A DNA stretch of 64,000 bases from Chara braunii (Eukaryota; Streptophyta; Charophyceae; Charales; Characeae). The position numbers and the translations under genes were made by a program. Numbering within the stretch: position 1 is the stretch's first letter; each line of letters begins with the position of its first letter. Where the stretch lies: assembly GCA_003427395.1 (NCBI GenBank), contig BFEA01000326.1:647621-711620 (forward strand). The letters run 5' to 3'. Of the stretch, positions 11,615 to 22,152 are shown in pieces. The notes beneath the pieces are model-generated. The model searched no databases and was not told the DNA's origin. It saw only the letters and a list, made by a program, of their open reading frames with translations.

Positions 11615-13990
11615 CTAAACGGGCACGTCGGACGGACCGGAAAGACAGCCGTCCCCCAAGGCCACAAGCGCTTTCTCCCAAACGGATGTCGGTATTGCAA
11701 GGCCTGTCACGAATTTGCTCTCATCCGTCCCTTTGCGAAAAGGTCTTCTCCAAGAATAAGCCACGGTTTCGGCGCGTTGCCATTGTTCCTCGTCCGAAGT
11801 GGAAAGTTTCCACCTCTTCGTCCAAGCGCCGGAGTACCTTTCGCTAAGATCGGACGAATGACCTGTAGGCACCCACCACTGTATACGTAAACAACCGAAA
11901 TGTGGTGAGGAACGGTCGTCCACAACCTCAGACTATGCTCTGCCAACCCAGAATGGGACACCTTGAGACAGTTCCTCATCCGGCGGCCTAACAATCAGAA
12001 AATCACCTTGGTTTATATGGCGTCGAGGGTCGAAGTCCACTTTTGGACGGCCCACCCTCGGTCCTACATATATAAGCGAAGCATCTGGCGAAGGAGGGTC
12101 GGCTTCTTGAACTTCCTCCACAGTTTCGACTGATTGTGGCCAGAAGGTGTGAGGGTAGATCTCCGGCTCGTCCGCCCCGAGGACATCCTCTTCCTCACCC
12201 TCTTCCGTCTCCTTCTTCTTTTGCTTTTGGATCATGTCGTCCGCCTCGACGAAGATGGCTTTCCAGTAAGACAAAGCATCCATCCGCTTGTCGACCTCCT
12301 CCTTCCTCTGTCTGCCACATGTGTCTATGCTATTCGAGGACGTCCACAAATTTTTGGACACTGTCACGAGCCATCCGAAAATCGTCTTTAACGGCACGGG
12401 GAATAACACATGGTTGTGGAGGGGAGGCAGGGCCTGCATACAGGCCATCGACAACCGGGAACTAGTGAACTGGTCTGCCTTCCGACATCCATTCCGCATC
12501 GGTAGAGTACTTCTTGTACACCATGACGGGACTGCCGTCACGCATGAAGAATTTGAAGAGGTGCGGTTTCGATACGCCGACGATGGTTCTATCGACGTAT
12601 CGATCGACTACCCGACGCTAATCGGCAATGTGATCGAGCTCAATGCACTTCGGCGGTATCTTGTGCGACGACTCGATAAGCGAGAACAACTGCTTCATTG
12701 TGTAGGCATCGTTGTCCTTCAGTTTTTTTTAGAAAACACTAAAAGTCGCGTCTATGTCGGTATGCGTGTGGCCAACGAGCATGAACCCCACTTCGACATC
12801 TTCGAAAATCCCGAATTTCACCAGAAGAGAGGCCAAACACATATGGTATTGGTTTTTGTTTTCCCTCTACTAATTGTCCGCCTGGATGCGGAGGTGGCGT
12901 AGCCATTTCTGTCCCGACGCCTGCAACTCATATAGAGTCCGCATAACGCACGTCATGGTGCCATCGAAACCGTGCGTATAGAAAGGCAAATAGGTGTACA
13001 CATAAATGGACAGTTTCCTTCCGTGAGCTACGACCTCGGTCAGGTTCGTTTTCATCATCATGTCGTGTCGATGATCCTTGGAGTAATTATACATGCCGAT
13101 GTGAGGAATGGTTATCTTTTTCTGATCCATTCCATTTACTATAAGGCAGAGGTATTCCGCGGGGTTCAAAATGGAACGAAGTTTCCAGTCAGCGTAATCC
13201 GCACGGTGAGCAATCTGATCTAGTCGGTGTTTGCGGTGCTTTTCATCGAAATCCCTACGGTCACGAAGGAGGAAGGCATTGTCTCTGGCCTGTCTAAGGC
13301 GGACGCACTCGCCACACTTTGTGAACGAGTTGGACTTGGCAAGGTCGGCATGCCACAAGTACTTCCTCCATATGGAATAGAAGACTTACTCCGAAACGAC
13401 GGTCTGACCCGCCGCTTCCAAGTCCGCCTTGATAGACTTGATACAAGGAGTTTCGTGAAATAAGCAGGGAGCCTAACTTTGGGTCGTTGTGAGATCCCCC
13501 TTAGAACTATTTCATTAGGCATAGCATCTCCATGTTCTTCCACGAACCTTGTCACACGAGCCAGCATGCTCACATACTCCGATCTCGGTTTCAACAATCC
13601 CCATCGACCATGACGGCCATGGACGACCCCGTCCGACTTGTACTTGCTATAACGACGAAATGTGTTTCGATATATCCCTATTATTTTGCACCAACCGGCG
13701 ATGCACACATGGCGTTTGCACTGCACTGGTTGGACACTTTCCAGACCGCCGTTGAGGATAGTGAAATTGTCGAGGTTTTGCATCCACCACTCGATCCTCC
13801 TTTCGAGGGACATTTTGTAATAGGCTTCGCGCACTGGTTTGATATCGTCAATGGTCAAGACCCGAAGACACTTGTTCTTACAACATTTGTACGTCGGGAC
13901 GAGCGCAATGTTAGTTTCATTCAATCGACATTTGACCCTCTTCGAATGTTTGACCTTCTAACCGGCCTATTTTTCCGATTATATCTTCTC
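11615..13990 (-). pseudogene. Transposase-like protein (DUF7869-like family), frameshifted
   Basis: Read on the minus strand from 13990, the blocks come in order. First is a basic N-terminal part (VCIAGWCKIIGIYRNTFRR, HGRHGRWGLLKPRS). Next is a segment coded at about 12990-13360 containing FTKCGECVRLR and YLCLIVNGMDQKK. Then come GIFEDVEVGFMLVGHTHTDID at about 12740-12815, an acidic linker at about 12140-12240, and a C-terminal GDFLIVRPPDEE domain ending near 11615. The D in NGMDQ and the GHTHxDID motif are hallmarks I associate with a large family of uncharacterised, transposase-like eukaryotic proteins (DUF7869), thought to have an RNase H-like fold. Frame changes near 13440 and 12900 and a stop at about 12727 make it a pseudogene. 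Inverted repeats flank it (11588-11614 and 15069-15095). Confidence 0.65.
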
Positions 13991-14879
13991 CTTTCTCCTG
14001 GTAGGGGATGGGACAAAACTTGAAGGACTGCTTCGGGAGTTCCAGGCTGGCTTTTGGTCAGGGACCTATGCGCTGCACCTAGGAATTTCGATCTGTCCGT
14101 GGGAGCGGTTCTCGGCAAATCAGATTGGGAGGATTCCGATGAACTGTAGAAATCTGTGTCTACAAAACCAGTCTGCCAATTTTCCATTGCACCCGTCACT
14201 GTCATCGACGGAGAGCCAACTATTCCGGCTTCACATGCAATTGTCTTACCTATCTTCGCACTTCCACACGCACGTACCGTTGCCTAGTCCCTATCATACC
14301 CATTTCTACCAAATGCACCGCACTGTTCCCGATCAGATCCGTTTCTATCGGGTGTATCGCAGAAGTCTGTGTCCACCAACGACCGACTGTAGTCAAATGC
14401 TAGGGGTTGGGTAACTTCAATGTTTCTAATAGTCTACCCGCTGTCCGCACGAGATCTGATCCAGTCGTTTCAGACACACCACAGAAATTTGTGTCCACGA
14501 ACATCCACCTACTGGGAAACGTCTTGACATCCCGAACTCCCTCACTACCGGGGATTAGCGCTGTAGATACGCGCTGACCGTCGGGAACGTCGGTAAAGCG
14601 AACAAAACGACGTCGGGCGGACGTCGTAGACGAGCCTGAATGATTCGTCGGGGTCAACATTGAGAACTCCCTTTTCAAACCGCAACGCCGATCGAAGGGA
14701 GCTTCTGGGATGCCGTCACAAGAACTACGTTCTCGAACATCGTCTTCTCCATGTTGTCGTGATGGTGGCGGTGGCGTGACACAGTGGACGGATTGGACAG
14801 CTATTTGAAGATGATTCACAAGGAAACTGTACAACAAGAAAATCACGTCAACGTATGACGAGGTCAGGGAAATAAACAA
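13991..14879 (-). other. Repeated VDT(D/N)F segments upstream of the transposase-like gene
   Basis: Minus-strand frames over this stretch contain three similar pieces starting VDTDF or VDTNF, at about 14120-14165, 14330-14385 and 14440-14500. Two of them are followed by Ser-rich sequence and an RTA motif. They probably represent a repeated N-terminal or upstream part of the same mobile element. No domain was recognised and the frames are short. Confidence 0.3.
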
Positions 14880-15329
14880 GAGGGAGCAAACTCACATTTT
14901 AAATATTTATCACAAAACAGTGGAACAACAACATTTGAATCCATATCGTTTTGTCGGACCCTGATGTGAGGCTCAAGTGGTATCTCAAGTCCGACTCCTC
15001 ACCCACTCCTTCAGTGTGCATGTGGTTTGGATATGTCCGAGTAAACTCGCACTTTTTCAGGCGAGAGTATAAATGCGAGTTGATTCGGACTTATTCAACG
15101 TACAGTAAGAAATTAAGTTCATGGTCGGAACAAGACCGAACACAAGTGCGATTCGATTCGGTATTTTCCACTAAACAACGAGAAATTTCAAGTGTCAAAA
15201 AATTCACACTTCAGAGGAACATTTCGATTACGCCGTGCAATGAGAAATTGCCTTTGTGGTTGGTTCAGTGGCGAGTTAACTCACAAATACAAAACGACTT
15301 ATTTCTTTAGGGACGAGAAGATACGCGAA

Positions 15330-15750
15330 TTATCGACTAAAGAGGAATAAATTTAGGGGGATGGATGGTTGAAAAGCGAATAAATTCGCACTTGCAAACG
15401 AGCATTTCCATTACGAAACTGGGGCTTGTGGACTAAAGAGTCAAAAATTTGGGGGGATGGCTGGTTGAAGAGCGAATAAATTCGCATTTGCAAACGAACA
15501 TTTCCACTATGAAACTGGGACTTTTGGACTGTAGAGTACGAAATTTAGGGGGATGGTTGATTGAAGAGCGAATAAATTCGCACTTGCAAACGAGCATTTT
15601 CATTACGAAACTGGGGGTACAAGTGCGAGTTAATTCTGACCTATGGACTAAACAATGACAAATTAAGGGGTTGGTTGGTTTGAGAGCGAATGAATTCACA
15701 CTTGTAAACGAGCATTTCCATTACAAAACTGCGGGTACAAGTGCAAGTTG
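15330..15750. repeat. Tandem repeat, ~95 bp unit
   Basis: Four to five degenerate copies share AGAGCGAATAAATTCGCA, AACGAGCATTTCCATTACGA and a GGGGGATGG block. Unit starts are near 15378, 15473, 15568 and 15687. Each unit carries the GCGAATAAATTCGC palindrome also found elsewhere in the window. Looser copies extend left to about 15030. Confidence 0.85.
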
Positions 15751-15799
15751 TTACCGGCTTGTTCTGCGTGTAGTACGAGCCACAGATTGTCGCAAGAGA

Positions 15800-17330
15800 G
15801 AAATAGGGAAAGATGGCGTGCTAATTTTTAAGATGGAGAAAGATTGCGAAGCGATGGGCAGACGACGCATCGATGAAAATACATGGACAGAGATGGCGCA
15901 CCGAATGAGAGAGATGGCGCACCAAGAGAGATGGATGGGGTCACAGTCTTCCCCCGAATACAACGTCCGGTCATTACAGCTGAATTCGGGTCATCTTTCT
16001 GTCTAAAGACAACTTTAATGAAAGTGCGTTGTATATTCCGGGGAAGAAGGTGGATGGCGCAGGAAGGGAAAGAGATCGCGAACTGATTGGGAGGTGTGCC
16101 GCAGTGAGAGAGTGATTGCGCACCGATGGAGAAACATGGCGCAGCAATGGAGATAGCAGGCGCAACGATGGTTAGCGATAGCACAGCAATGGAGAAAGAT
16201 GGCGCACCGAAGCTGATAGATGACGATGGAGATAGATTAGGAAAGATAGCGCAGCGATGGAGATAGATGACGAAGGAGATAGATTAGGAAAGATAGCGCA
16301 CTGAAGAAGATGGATGAAGAAGGAGATAGATTAGGAAAGATACTGCAGCGATGGGGATAGATGACGAGAGGTCGGTAGAGATCGCGCATCGGTGGAGAGA
16401 GATGGAGAGAGGACGCGCAACAATGGTTAGCGATGCCTCAGCGATGGAGAGAGAAGGCACAACTATGAACAAGATTTGTTATTGCACAACATCAGTTCCA
16501 TCGAGTTAAACCTTCGTTAAGCATACCTGTCACCTGTTTCGTGCGATTCCACAGTGATGGGCGGCTGCACCGACGACGGCCTTAAACAACAATACAATGG
16601 CGATGGCGGGATCACGCACAAATAATGGAGAGCCTGTGGGGCAAGGATGGAGGTTGCCCGGTTGTCGGGAGAGATCGCGCAGTGATGGAGCGAGATGGAC
16701 AGTGATCACTCAGCGATGGAGGGAGATCGTGCGGCGGTGGTGAGAGAAATTGCGCAGTGCTGCGGTGGGATAATACTGGCGAGGGCTTCGATAGCGATGG
16801 CCAGCGCTGCGGTGGAGAGCGATGGCGCACCGGTGGAGAGCGATTGCGCGGCGATGGAACGCGTTACAATGCAGCGATAGCGATAGCGATGGCAGAGATG
16901 AAAGAACGATGCCGATTGCGCACCGGTGGATAACGATGGCGCAGCGGTGGAGAGCGATGGCGCAGCGCTGGAACATCGATGGAACAGAGATAGCGATGGC
17001 GCAGCGATGGAACAGCAATAGCGAAGGCAGCGATAACGATAGCGATAGTGATGGCAGCGATAACGATGGCGCACCGATTGAGATGGCGCAGCGATAGAAC
17101 CAACGTTGCGATGATAACTATGGTACCAGCGTTGCGATGGCGCAGCGATGGCCGGCGCTGCGATGAGAGCGATGGCGATTGTCAGCGCTGCGATGGTCAG
17201 GCGAGCGCGATGGCTGCGATGGGAGATATAGCTTTGCGTCGCGATGGCGATGAGCTAAGCGCATCGATGGCGATGGTGCATGGCGAGCGTTGGCAATGGC
17301 GATGAGCTAAGCACATCAATAACGATAGTG
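15800..17330. repeat. Degenerate minisatellite (GCGATGGCGCA-type)
   Basis: About 1.5 kb is built from variants of GCGCAGCGATGGAGA and AGCGATGGCGCACCG. It is purine-rich on the plus strand and has higher-order subunits such as AGATAGATTAGGAAAGATAG (16210-16350). Open frames here encode only low-complexity peptides and are not genes. Confidence 0.9.
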
Positions 17331-17753
17331 CATGGCTAAGCGCATAGATCCGTTGACATTTGCAAAATGTACGAATGACAGCGACACCGGAACTTATAGA
17401 TTTCCGGTGTTTTTGACCTCGGCGCACAACGAATCCCCGCGCCTCGGCGGGAAATAAACCGTCGCCTGGCCTCGGCGCGCAACGAACTGCCTCGGTGCAC
17501 AACGAATCGCCGCACCTTATGGATTCTTGCGCCTTACCTCGTGCGTCGGATCATACCGATCGACGGTCCAGATTACAACTGCGAAAATGACATTGCCTGC
17601 CTCTTGTTTTCGGGAACTGTCACATCATTGCAGGCCGGAGTAGACGAAGATTTTGGGGCCACTGGCATAACAGTGGCTCCGTTCATCTGCGCGGTTGAAA
17701 ATTGTTGATCGACGACTGACAATTTGCGGTACCCCTTACATTTTATAGGCCCT

Positions 17754-17863
17754 GGCGTTTTATGGGCCCAGGGGTGCGATACGCGAATTGATTCGGCCCC
17801 ACCTTGATGGCGTTTTATGGGCCCAGGGGTGCGATATGCGAATCGATTCGGCCCCACCTTGAT
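17754..17863. repeat. Two 55 bp tandem repeats upstream of a TATA box
   Basis: GGCGTTTTATGGGCCCAGGG starts at 17754 and again at 17809, each followed by GATTCGGCCCCACCTTGAT. The pair lies about 30 bases upstream of TATAAAAG, where duplicated promoter elements could sit. Confidence 0.85.
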
Positions 17864-17890
17864 CCCGACGCGAGGCCTGCTGCAACAAAG

Positions 17891-17898
17891 TATAAAAG
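17891..17898 (+). promoter_or_regulatory. TATA box
   Basis: TATAAAAG is followed by a C/T-rich leader and a GACAAAG|GTAAGC donor-like site at 18157. The next acceptor-like site (TGGATGCAG, ending at 18287) opens the first acidic exon-like segment. This suggests the promoter of a spliced transcript, either a gene or another LTR. Confidence 0.45.
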
Positions 17899-18157
17899 GC
17901 GTTGCAGCCCTCGAGTTATCCCTTTTGTTGGCGCTCCACACATCAAGTCGCGCTATCGCTTCCGTGCACGTTCTGATATTTGGTATTCAGCCCCCCCCAC
18001 CTTCCGCCATAGCCCGCTCACTCTTCGCTCTTCGCTCCGTCCGCAGTTGCCACATTGTGTTCGGTTCGCTCTTCGCTTCTCGGTCTTCGCTCTTCCTAGC
18101 TCGATATCCCTCCACCATAGCTGGTTCGGTGGTTGGTTGCTCGCTCAACGCACGACA

Positions 18158-19460
18158 AAGGTAAGCACGTATGCCCCTTCGGCGATAGACGGATGTGTGG
18201 GCACTTGGCGTGGAACCACACAAACGTGGTCACCCTCGGATTTTTTATTATATCTTAGTTATCTAAATGTTTTTGTTGTGGATGCAGACGAGGCCAATGA
18301 ACAGGAAAAGCGGAGTAGTGACAGTACAGAGCGAGACGCGGATGAAGAAGAGGGAGATGAAGACGGGAGGGGGGCGGATGAGACAAAGATGTCATCATTT
18401 CCTGAGTGAACGAGATACAAAAGCGAAAAGAAATGCAGCACGGTGAGAGGTGCATGCGACATACCCTCAAATGACAAACAACTGGTGCAGAAGAAGAATG
18501 AAACACGAGAAGGTAAGCAAACTCTGTCAGCATTGCTCCCTAGGTAGGAAGTCACTACTTTAGGTAAGTTGCTTCTTGCCCTCCATCCTTTAGTGGCCTA
18601 AATAAATAAATACATGTACATATATGTGCAAGTATGCCGCTTTGGCGACACATAGATACGTAGGCAATTGATGCATAACCACACCAACGTGACCAACCTT
18701 GTATTTTCTATTATATCTTAGCTATCTAAACATTTTTGTTATGGATGCAGACGAGGGCGACGAAGAGGAAGAGTGGAGCAGCGACAACACAGAGCGAGAC
18801 GAGGATGAAGAAGAGGGACATGGAGACAGGAGGGGGGCGGATGAGAATGAGATGTCATAATTTTTTAAGAAAACGAGATATGGAAGCGAAAAGAAACCAG
18901 TAGCGAGAGAGGTGCATGCAACACGCCCTCAAATGCCAGATATCTGGTGCGGAAGGAGAATGGAATGCAAGAAGGTAATCAAACTCTGCCAGCGTTGCTG
19001 CCTAGGTAAGAAGTCACTTCTTTAGGTAAGTTGCTTCTTGCCCTCCATCCTTTTATAGCCTAAATAAATAAATATATGTACATATATGTGCAAGTATGCT
19101 GCTTCGACGACAAACGGACGTGTGGACACTTGGCTCTGAAACCACATAAACGTGGTCAACCTTACATTTTCTTTTATATCTTATTTATTGTTACTTTTCG
19201 TTGTGGATGCAGGTGGAGCAACGACAACACAGAGCAAGACGAGGATGAAAAAGAGAGAGATGAAGATGGGAGGAGGGCGGATGTGATAGAGATATCACAT
19301 TTTCATGATAAAACGAGATACAAAAGCTAAAAGAAACGCAGCAGGGAGAGAGGTGTATGCGACACGCCCTCCAATGACAAACAACTGGTGTAGAAGGAGA
19401 ATGAAACGTTAGAACGTAAGCAAACTCTGTCAGCGTCGCTCCTAGGTAGAAAATCGTAGT
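18158..19460 (+). repeat. ~460 bp unit present three times, each with an exon-like acidic ORF
   Basis: Units start near 18158, 18624 and 19080. Each has an intron-like T-rich part ending TGGATGCAG, an acidic coding-like block (for example DEEEGDEDGRGAD in unit 1), a stop or near-stop, and a GT donor-like site followed by CAAACTCTG. Predicted exon limits are 18288-18512, 18751-18974 and 19213-19415. Divergence between units is modest. The product is not recognised. In-frame stops after the acidic block argue that the spliced product, if any, ends there. Confidence 0.6.
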
Positions 19461-19604
19461 GACAAGTCAAAAAATATGCTCACGTATCTACGATGCAACA
19501 AAGGTGCTGTGCTTTTTCATACGAATAATCAATTTCATCCGAACCTTTGCACGACCATAGTTTGGTTTGTCAATAATATTTTTCTGGTCGCACTCTCACG
19601 CGCA

Positions 19605-19915
19605 GGCACAGACACACTTACACTTACACACACACACACTTACAAACACACACTTACACACACGCACACTTACAAACACACACATACACACACACACTTA
19701 CAAACACGCACATACACAAACACACACATATACATACACACACACACTTACAAACACACACATACACTTACAAGCACAGACATACACACACACACTTACA
19801 AACACACACATACACAAACACACGCGCATACATTCATATTCATGCACAGACACACTCTCATGGCAGGCACACACATACACAGATACGCGCACAAACAGCA
19901 CACCTACACACACAT
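19605..19915. repeat. (CACACTTACAAA)-type satellite
   Basis: About 300 bases of CACACA and CTTACAAACA repeats. The His/Thr-rich frames across it are artefacts. Confidence 0.95.
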
Positions 19916-20193
19916 AATTGGGGCGTTGGGGGTTGGGGGATGTGGGGGCGGATGGGAGGTGCTTCAGAGGTTGGGGGGATTTTTATTTTTTTATTTTTTT
20001 TTATTTTTTTATTTTTTTTCTTGCCTAGGGCCACGTGTTCTGGACCCCGGGCATCAATTCCGTTTTTTCGAAAAGCGCGGGAGCGGCCCATTTTCGCGTT
20101 TAACGCGAATTCAACGGGATTTTTTGGAGTTTAACTGGATTTAACGAGAGTTTAATTCCCCCGTTCAGCGTTAAAAAGATACACAGCCGGGGA
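19916..20193. other. G-rich then T-rich junction sequence with AACGCG motifs
   Basis: A G-rich stretch (19918-19980) is followed by T runs and then sequence with GCGTTTAACGCGAATTCAACG and TTCAGCGTT motifs, ending CACAGCCGG just before the homology to copy A1 resumes. It resembles the right end of the DNA transposon at 23709-25191 in style, so it may be the end of a related element that truncated the A2 integrase. Confidence 0.35.
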
Positions 20194-20560
20194 ACCCCTC
20201 ATGAGTCCACTTGCCTGACCCCTTTTCAGTTACTGACCAATAGTCTAGCGTGTGTAGCTCTGTCGAGCCTAAACGAAGAAATGACCCTTGCACGATGAGC
20301 CATGAGGGAGACGGTCAAAGACAAGGTCCAACGCCACTTGTAGTTGATGGAAAAGGCCCTCCCCTGGTTGGCCAAAAAAAGACAGCGGATGACCGAAATG
20401 GCCCACGATCGGCAGGTCTGGAGCTATGAGCCCCGGAATGGGAATGTTGGACCTCCGCCCCAGTATAAATTGGGGAACAGAGTGGAGGTAAAGAAATGTG
20501 CTCGCCAAGGCAAGTTAGCGCCACTATTCTTCGGGCCATCATATAGTCGAGCTCGGTCCT
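20194..20560 (+). pseudogene. Integrase C-terminal remnant (copy A2)
   Basis: The remnant is nearly identical to 668-1045 of copy A1, including the KKRQRMTEMAHDRQV, SYEPRNGN and KLAPLFFG blocks. The catalytic core is missing because the match starts abruptly at 20194. It shows that the A family was present twice before other insertions broke it. Confidence 0.85.
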
Positions 20561-21108
20561 AGCAGAGTGAACACGGTGCGACTTGCGCCGGAGGTCTCAG
20601 AAAGCAGATCGGCTCGACCGATCATCCGCCACGTGTCCTACCTTCGTCTCTTACCTTCTTCTTCTTCTCCCCCATCATCTACGTCATCTTTCGATTTCAA
20701 AGGAAGGCAACGACCTTGAACTCGACTATTCTGATTCTCCTTCCTCGCAACCTTCCTCTCTACCTTCTTCCCCATAGCCATGAGCTTTTCTGCAGTAAGT
20801 TATCAACGAGAGTCTAATGAGACCTAGAGGGCACATCACGTCAATCCGGCAGGTGTAGCGACCACGGTTGAGCCCCAATCTACCTCGATTCGCAGCGTTC
20901 TTCTGCACGGCGGCCATCCACGCGACAGCAGAATTTCGGTTCGTACGGACCAGCGGTTGAGCAAAGGTGCTGGCCGAGGTGTCGGATTTTTTATGGCTGT
21001 CTCCACCAGGTGTCAGCCACGTGTCTGTAATCGTCCCTTTCACGGCGACCTTACGACAGTGCACCCAACATCTCATACGGGCATCCTCCAGCAATTGCAA
21101 CTCTGGGC

Positions 21109-22152
21109 GTGGGATCTCACGACCGCCTGGGTCCAACTGTTAGCATTACGTACCGATCGGATCAGCTCCACGGACGACATCGATCTCAGCCAGCTCCGCG
21201 TCTCTCCTTATGTGCCAGAGGTCATCCACCCGGAGCTTCTCCCCTTCGCGCCGCCCCAATGAACCGGTACCGACTCTCAACTTTCGGGCTTCCTTCTAAT
21301 ATCCCTTCCTTCTGGCAGTCCGCTAAGGACGTCTCTCTCTGTTTCCAGATAAGGCAGCTGGATATGCCGATCCTAAAGGCCGGCAAGTGGGCGGAGTGGT
21401 GGAACGAGTACATCGCGCTCAACTTCTGCCTTCTCGAAGTAGTGTTTCATTGGGCGGAGCCGGCCAATAAGGACGAGGAGGACGAAGTCCCCGATGACGA
21501 GGTGGACCTGCTGATTGGCCAAGCCTGGAGAACGGATATGGAGGGAGAACTGTTGGGGATTATATTCGAGAAGGTCAGGGACGGTCATTTGGAGTCAATC
21601 ACGGGGGAAGTTCTGGTGTTCCTGGCTCAACTTCTGGTTGACCCGAGCTTGGAAATTCTTTCGAGGTGCGACGAGCAGTCCGCTACAACCCCGCTCACCC
21701 GAACGCTAGTACCACATCTACTGTGGTCCGTGTGCACGGAGCTCGACAGCGACAATTGCTACTACCCCTCTTCGGGTCATTACCTGGTCATCGACGTGAC
21801 CGACCTCACCTTGTGGGATCCGATCATCCGAAGAGTGGAGGTGGGAGGAGTAGTCGATGACGCAGAGGAAGAGGAGGAAAGCGAAGAGGAAGAAGAAGAA
21901 GACTCGGAGCCTGAAGCCGACGATCCCGATTACCACGAGTTAGAGGAGAGTGAGTTGGGCGGGAGTGGGCCGGACGAATCAGGCAACCCCAACGAACAGA
22001 GCAAGGAAGAGGACGGGCTAGCAACACGATTGTCAAAAGGTGATCCCGCGCGCAATCCAGAGCCGCTGCAGGAGGAATCCAAAGGAAATGGCGTCGCCAC
22101 CGCGGAGGGATCCAGAAGCAGATGCCGCAGAAAAAGTCCAACGCCGGCTTAA
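21109..22152 (+). CDS. ORFX of copy A2 (best preserved copy)
   Basis: This is a 347-codon open frame in the env position of the A family. From about residue 85 (MPILKAGKWAEWW, coded at 21363) it matches copy A1 codon for codon, with the A1 stop at 2221 read as Glu here. It carries an uninterrupted acidic E/D run (about residues 250-270) and ends SRCRRKSPTPA. The first ~80 residues may not be genuine. TTTCCAG at 21344-21350 is a good splice acceptor directly before IRQLDMPILK, and upstream coding-like sequence (20780-21260) lies in another frame, so the real protein may be spliced. A further coding-like block follows at 22398-22697 in a different frame. No known domain was recognised. The acidic, Trp-containing make-up does not suggest an envelope protein. 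Confidence 0.5.
   Translation: MGSHDRLGPTVSITYRSDQLHGRHRSQPAPRLSLCARGHPPGASPLRAAPMNRYRLSTFGLPSNIPSFWQSAKDVSLCFQIRQLDMPILKAGKWAEWWNEYIALNFCLLEVVFHWAEPANKDEEDEVPDDEVDLLIGQAWRTDMEGELLGIIFEKVRDGHLESITGEVLVFLAQLLVDPSLEILSRCDEQSATTPLTRTLVPHLLWSVCTELDSDNCYYPSSGHYLVIDVTDLTLWDPIIRRVEVGGVVDDAEEEEESEEEEEEDSEPEADDPDYHELEESELGGSGPDESGNPNEQSKEEDGLATRLSKGDPARNPEPLQEESKGNGVATAEGSRSRCRRKSPTPA

Larger units (their letters stand above)
11588..15095. mobile_element. Putative DNA transposon bounded by imperfect inverted repeats
   Basis: 11588-11614 and 15069-15095 are inverted relative to each other. Reading from the inner ends, both start ATAAATGCGA and agree at about 21 of 27 positions. The transposase-like pseudogene lies between them. 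Outer limits and a target duplication could not be fixed, because the left repeat is itself duplicated around the gap at 11414-11483. Confidence 0.4.

Noticed and set aside
15330-15750. CRISPR-like regularly spaced repeats with palindromes
   Set aside because: The spacers are themselves repeated, units are degenerate, and the context is eukaryotic transposon DNA without cas genes.
17804-18409. 201-codon frame taken as one protein
   Set aside because: It begins upstream of the TATA box and crosses a donor and acceptor pair; only the acidic exon-like end is repeated in the other units.
19476-20144. 222-codon His/Thr-rich frame
   Set aside because: It is a translation of the CACACTTACAAA repeat followed by a T-rich tract.
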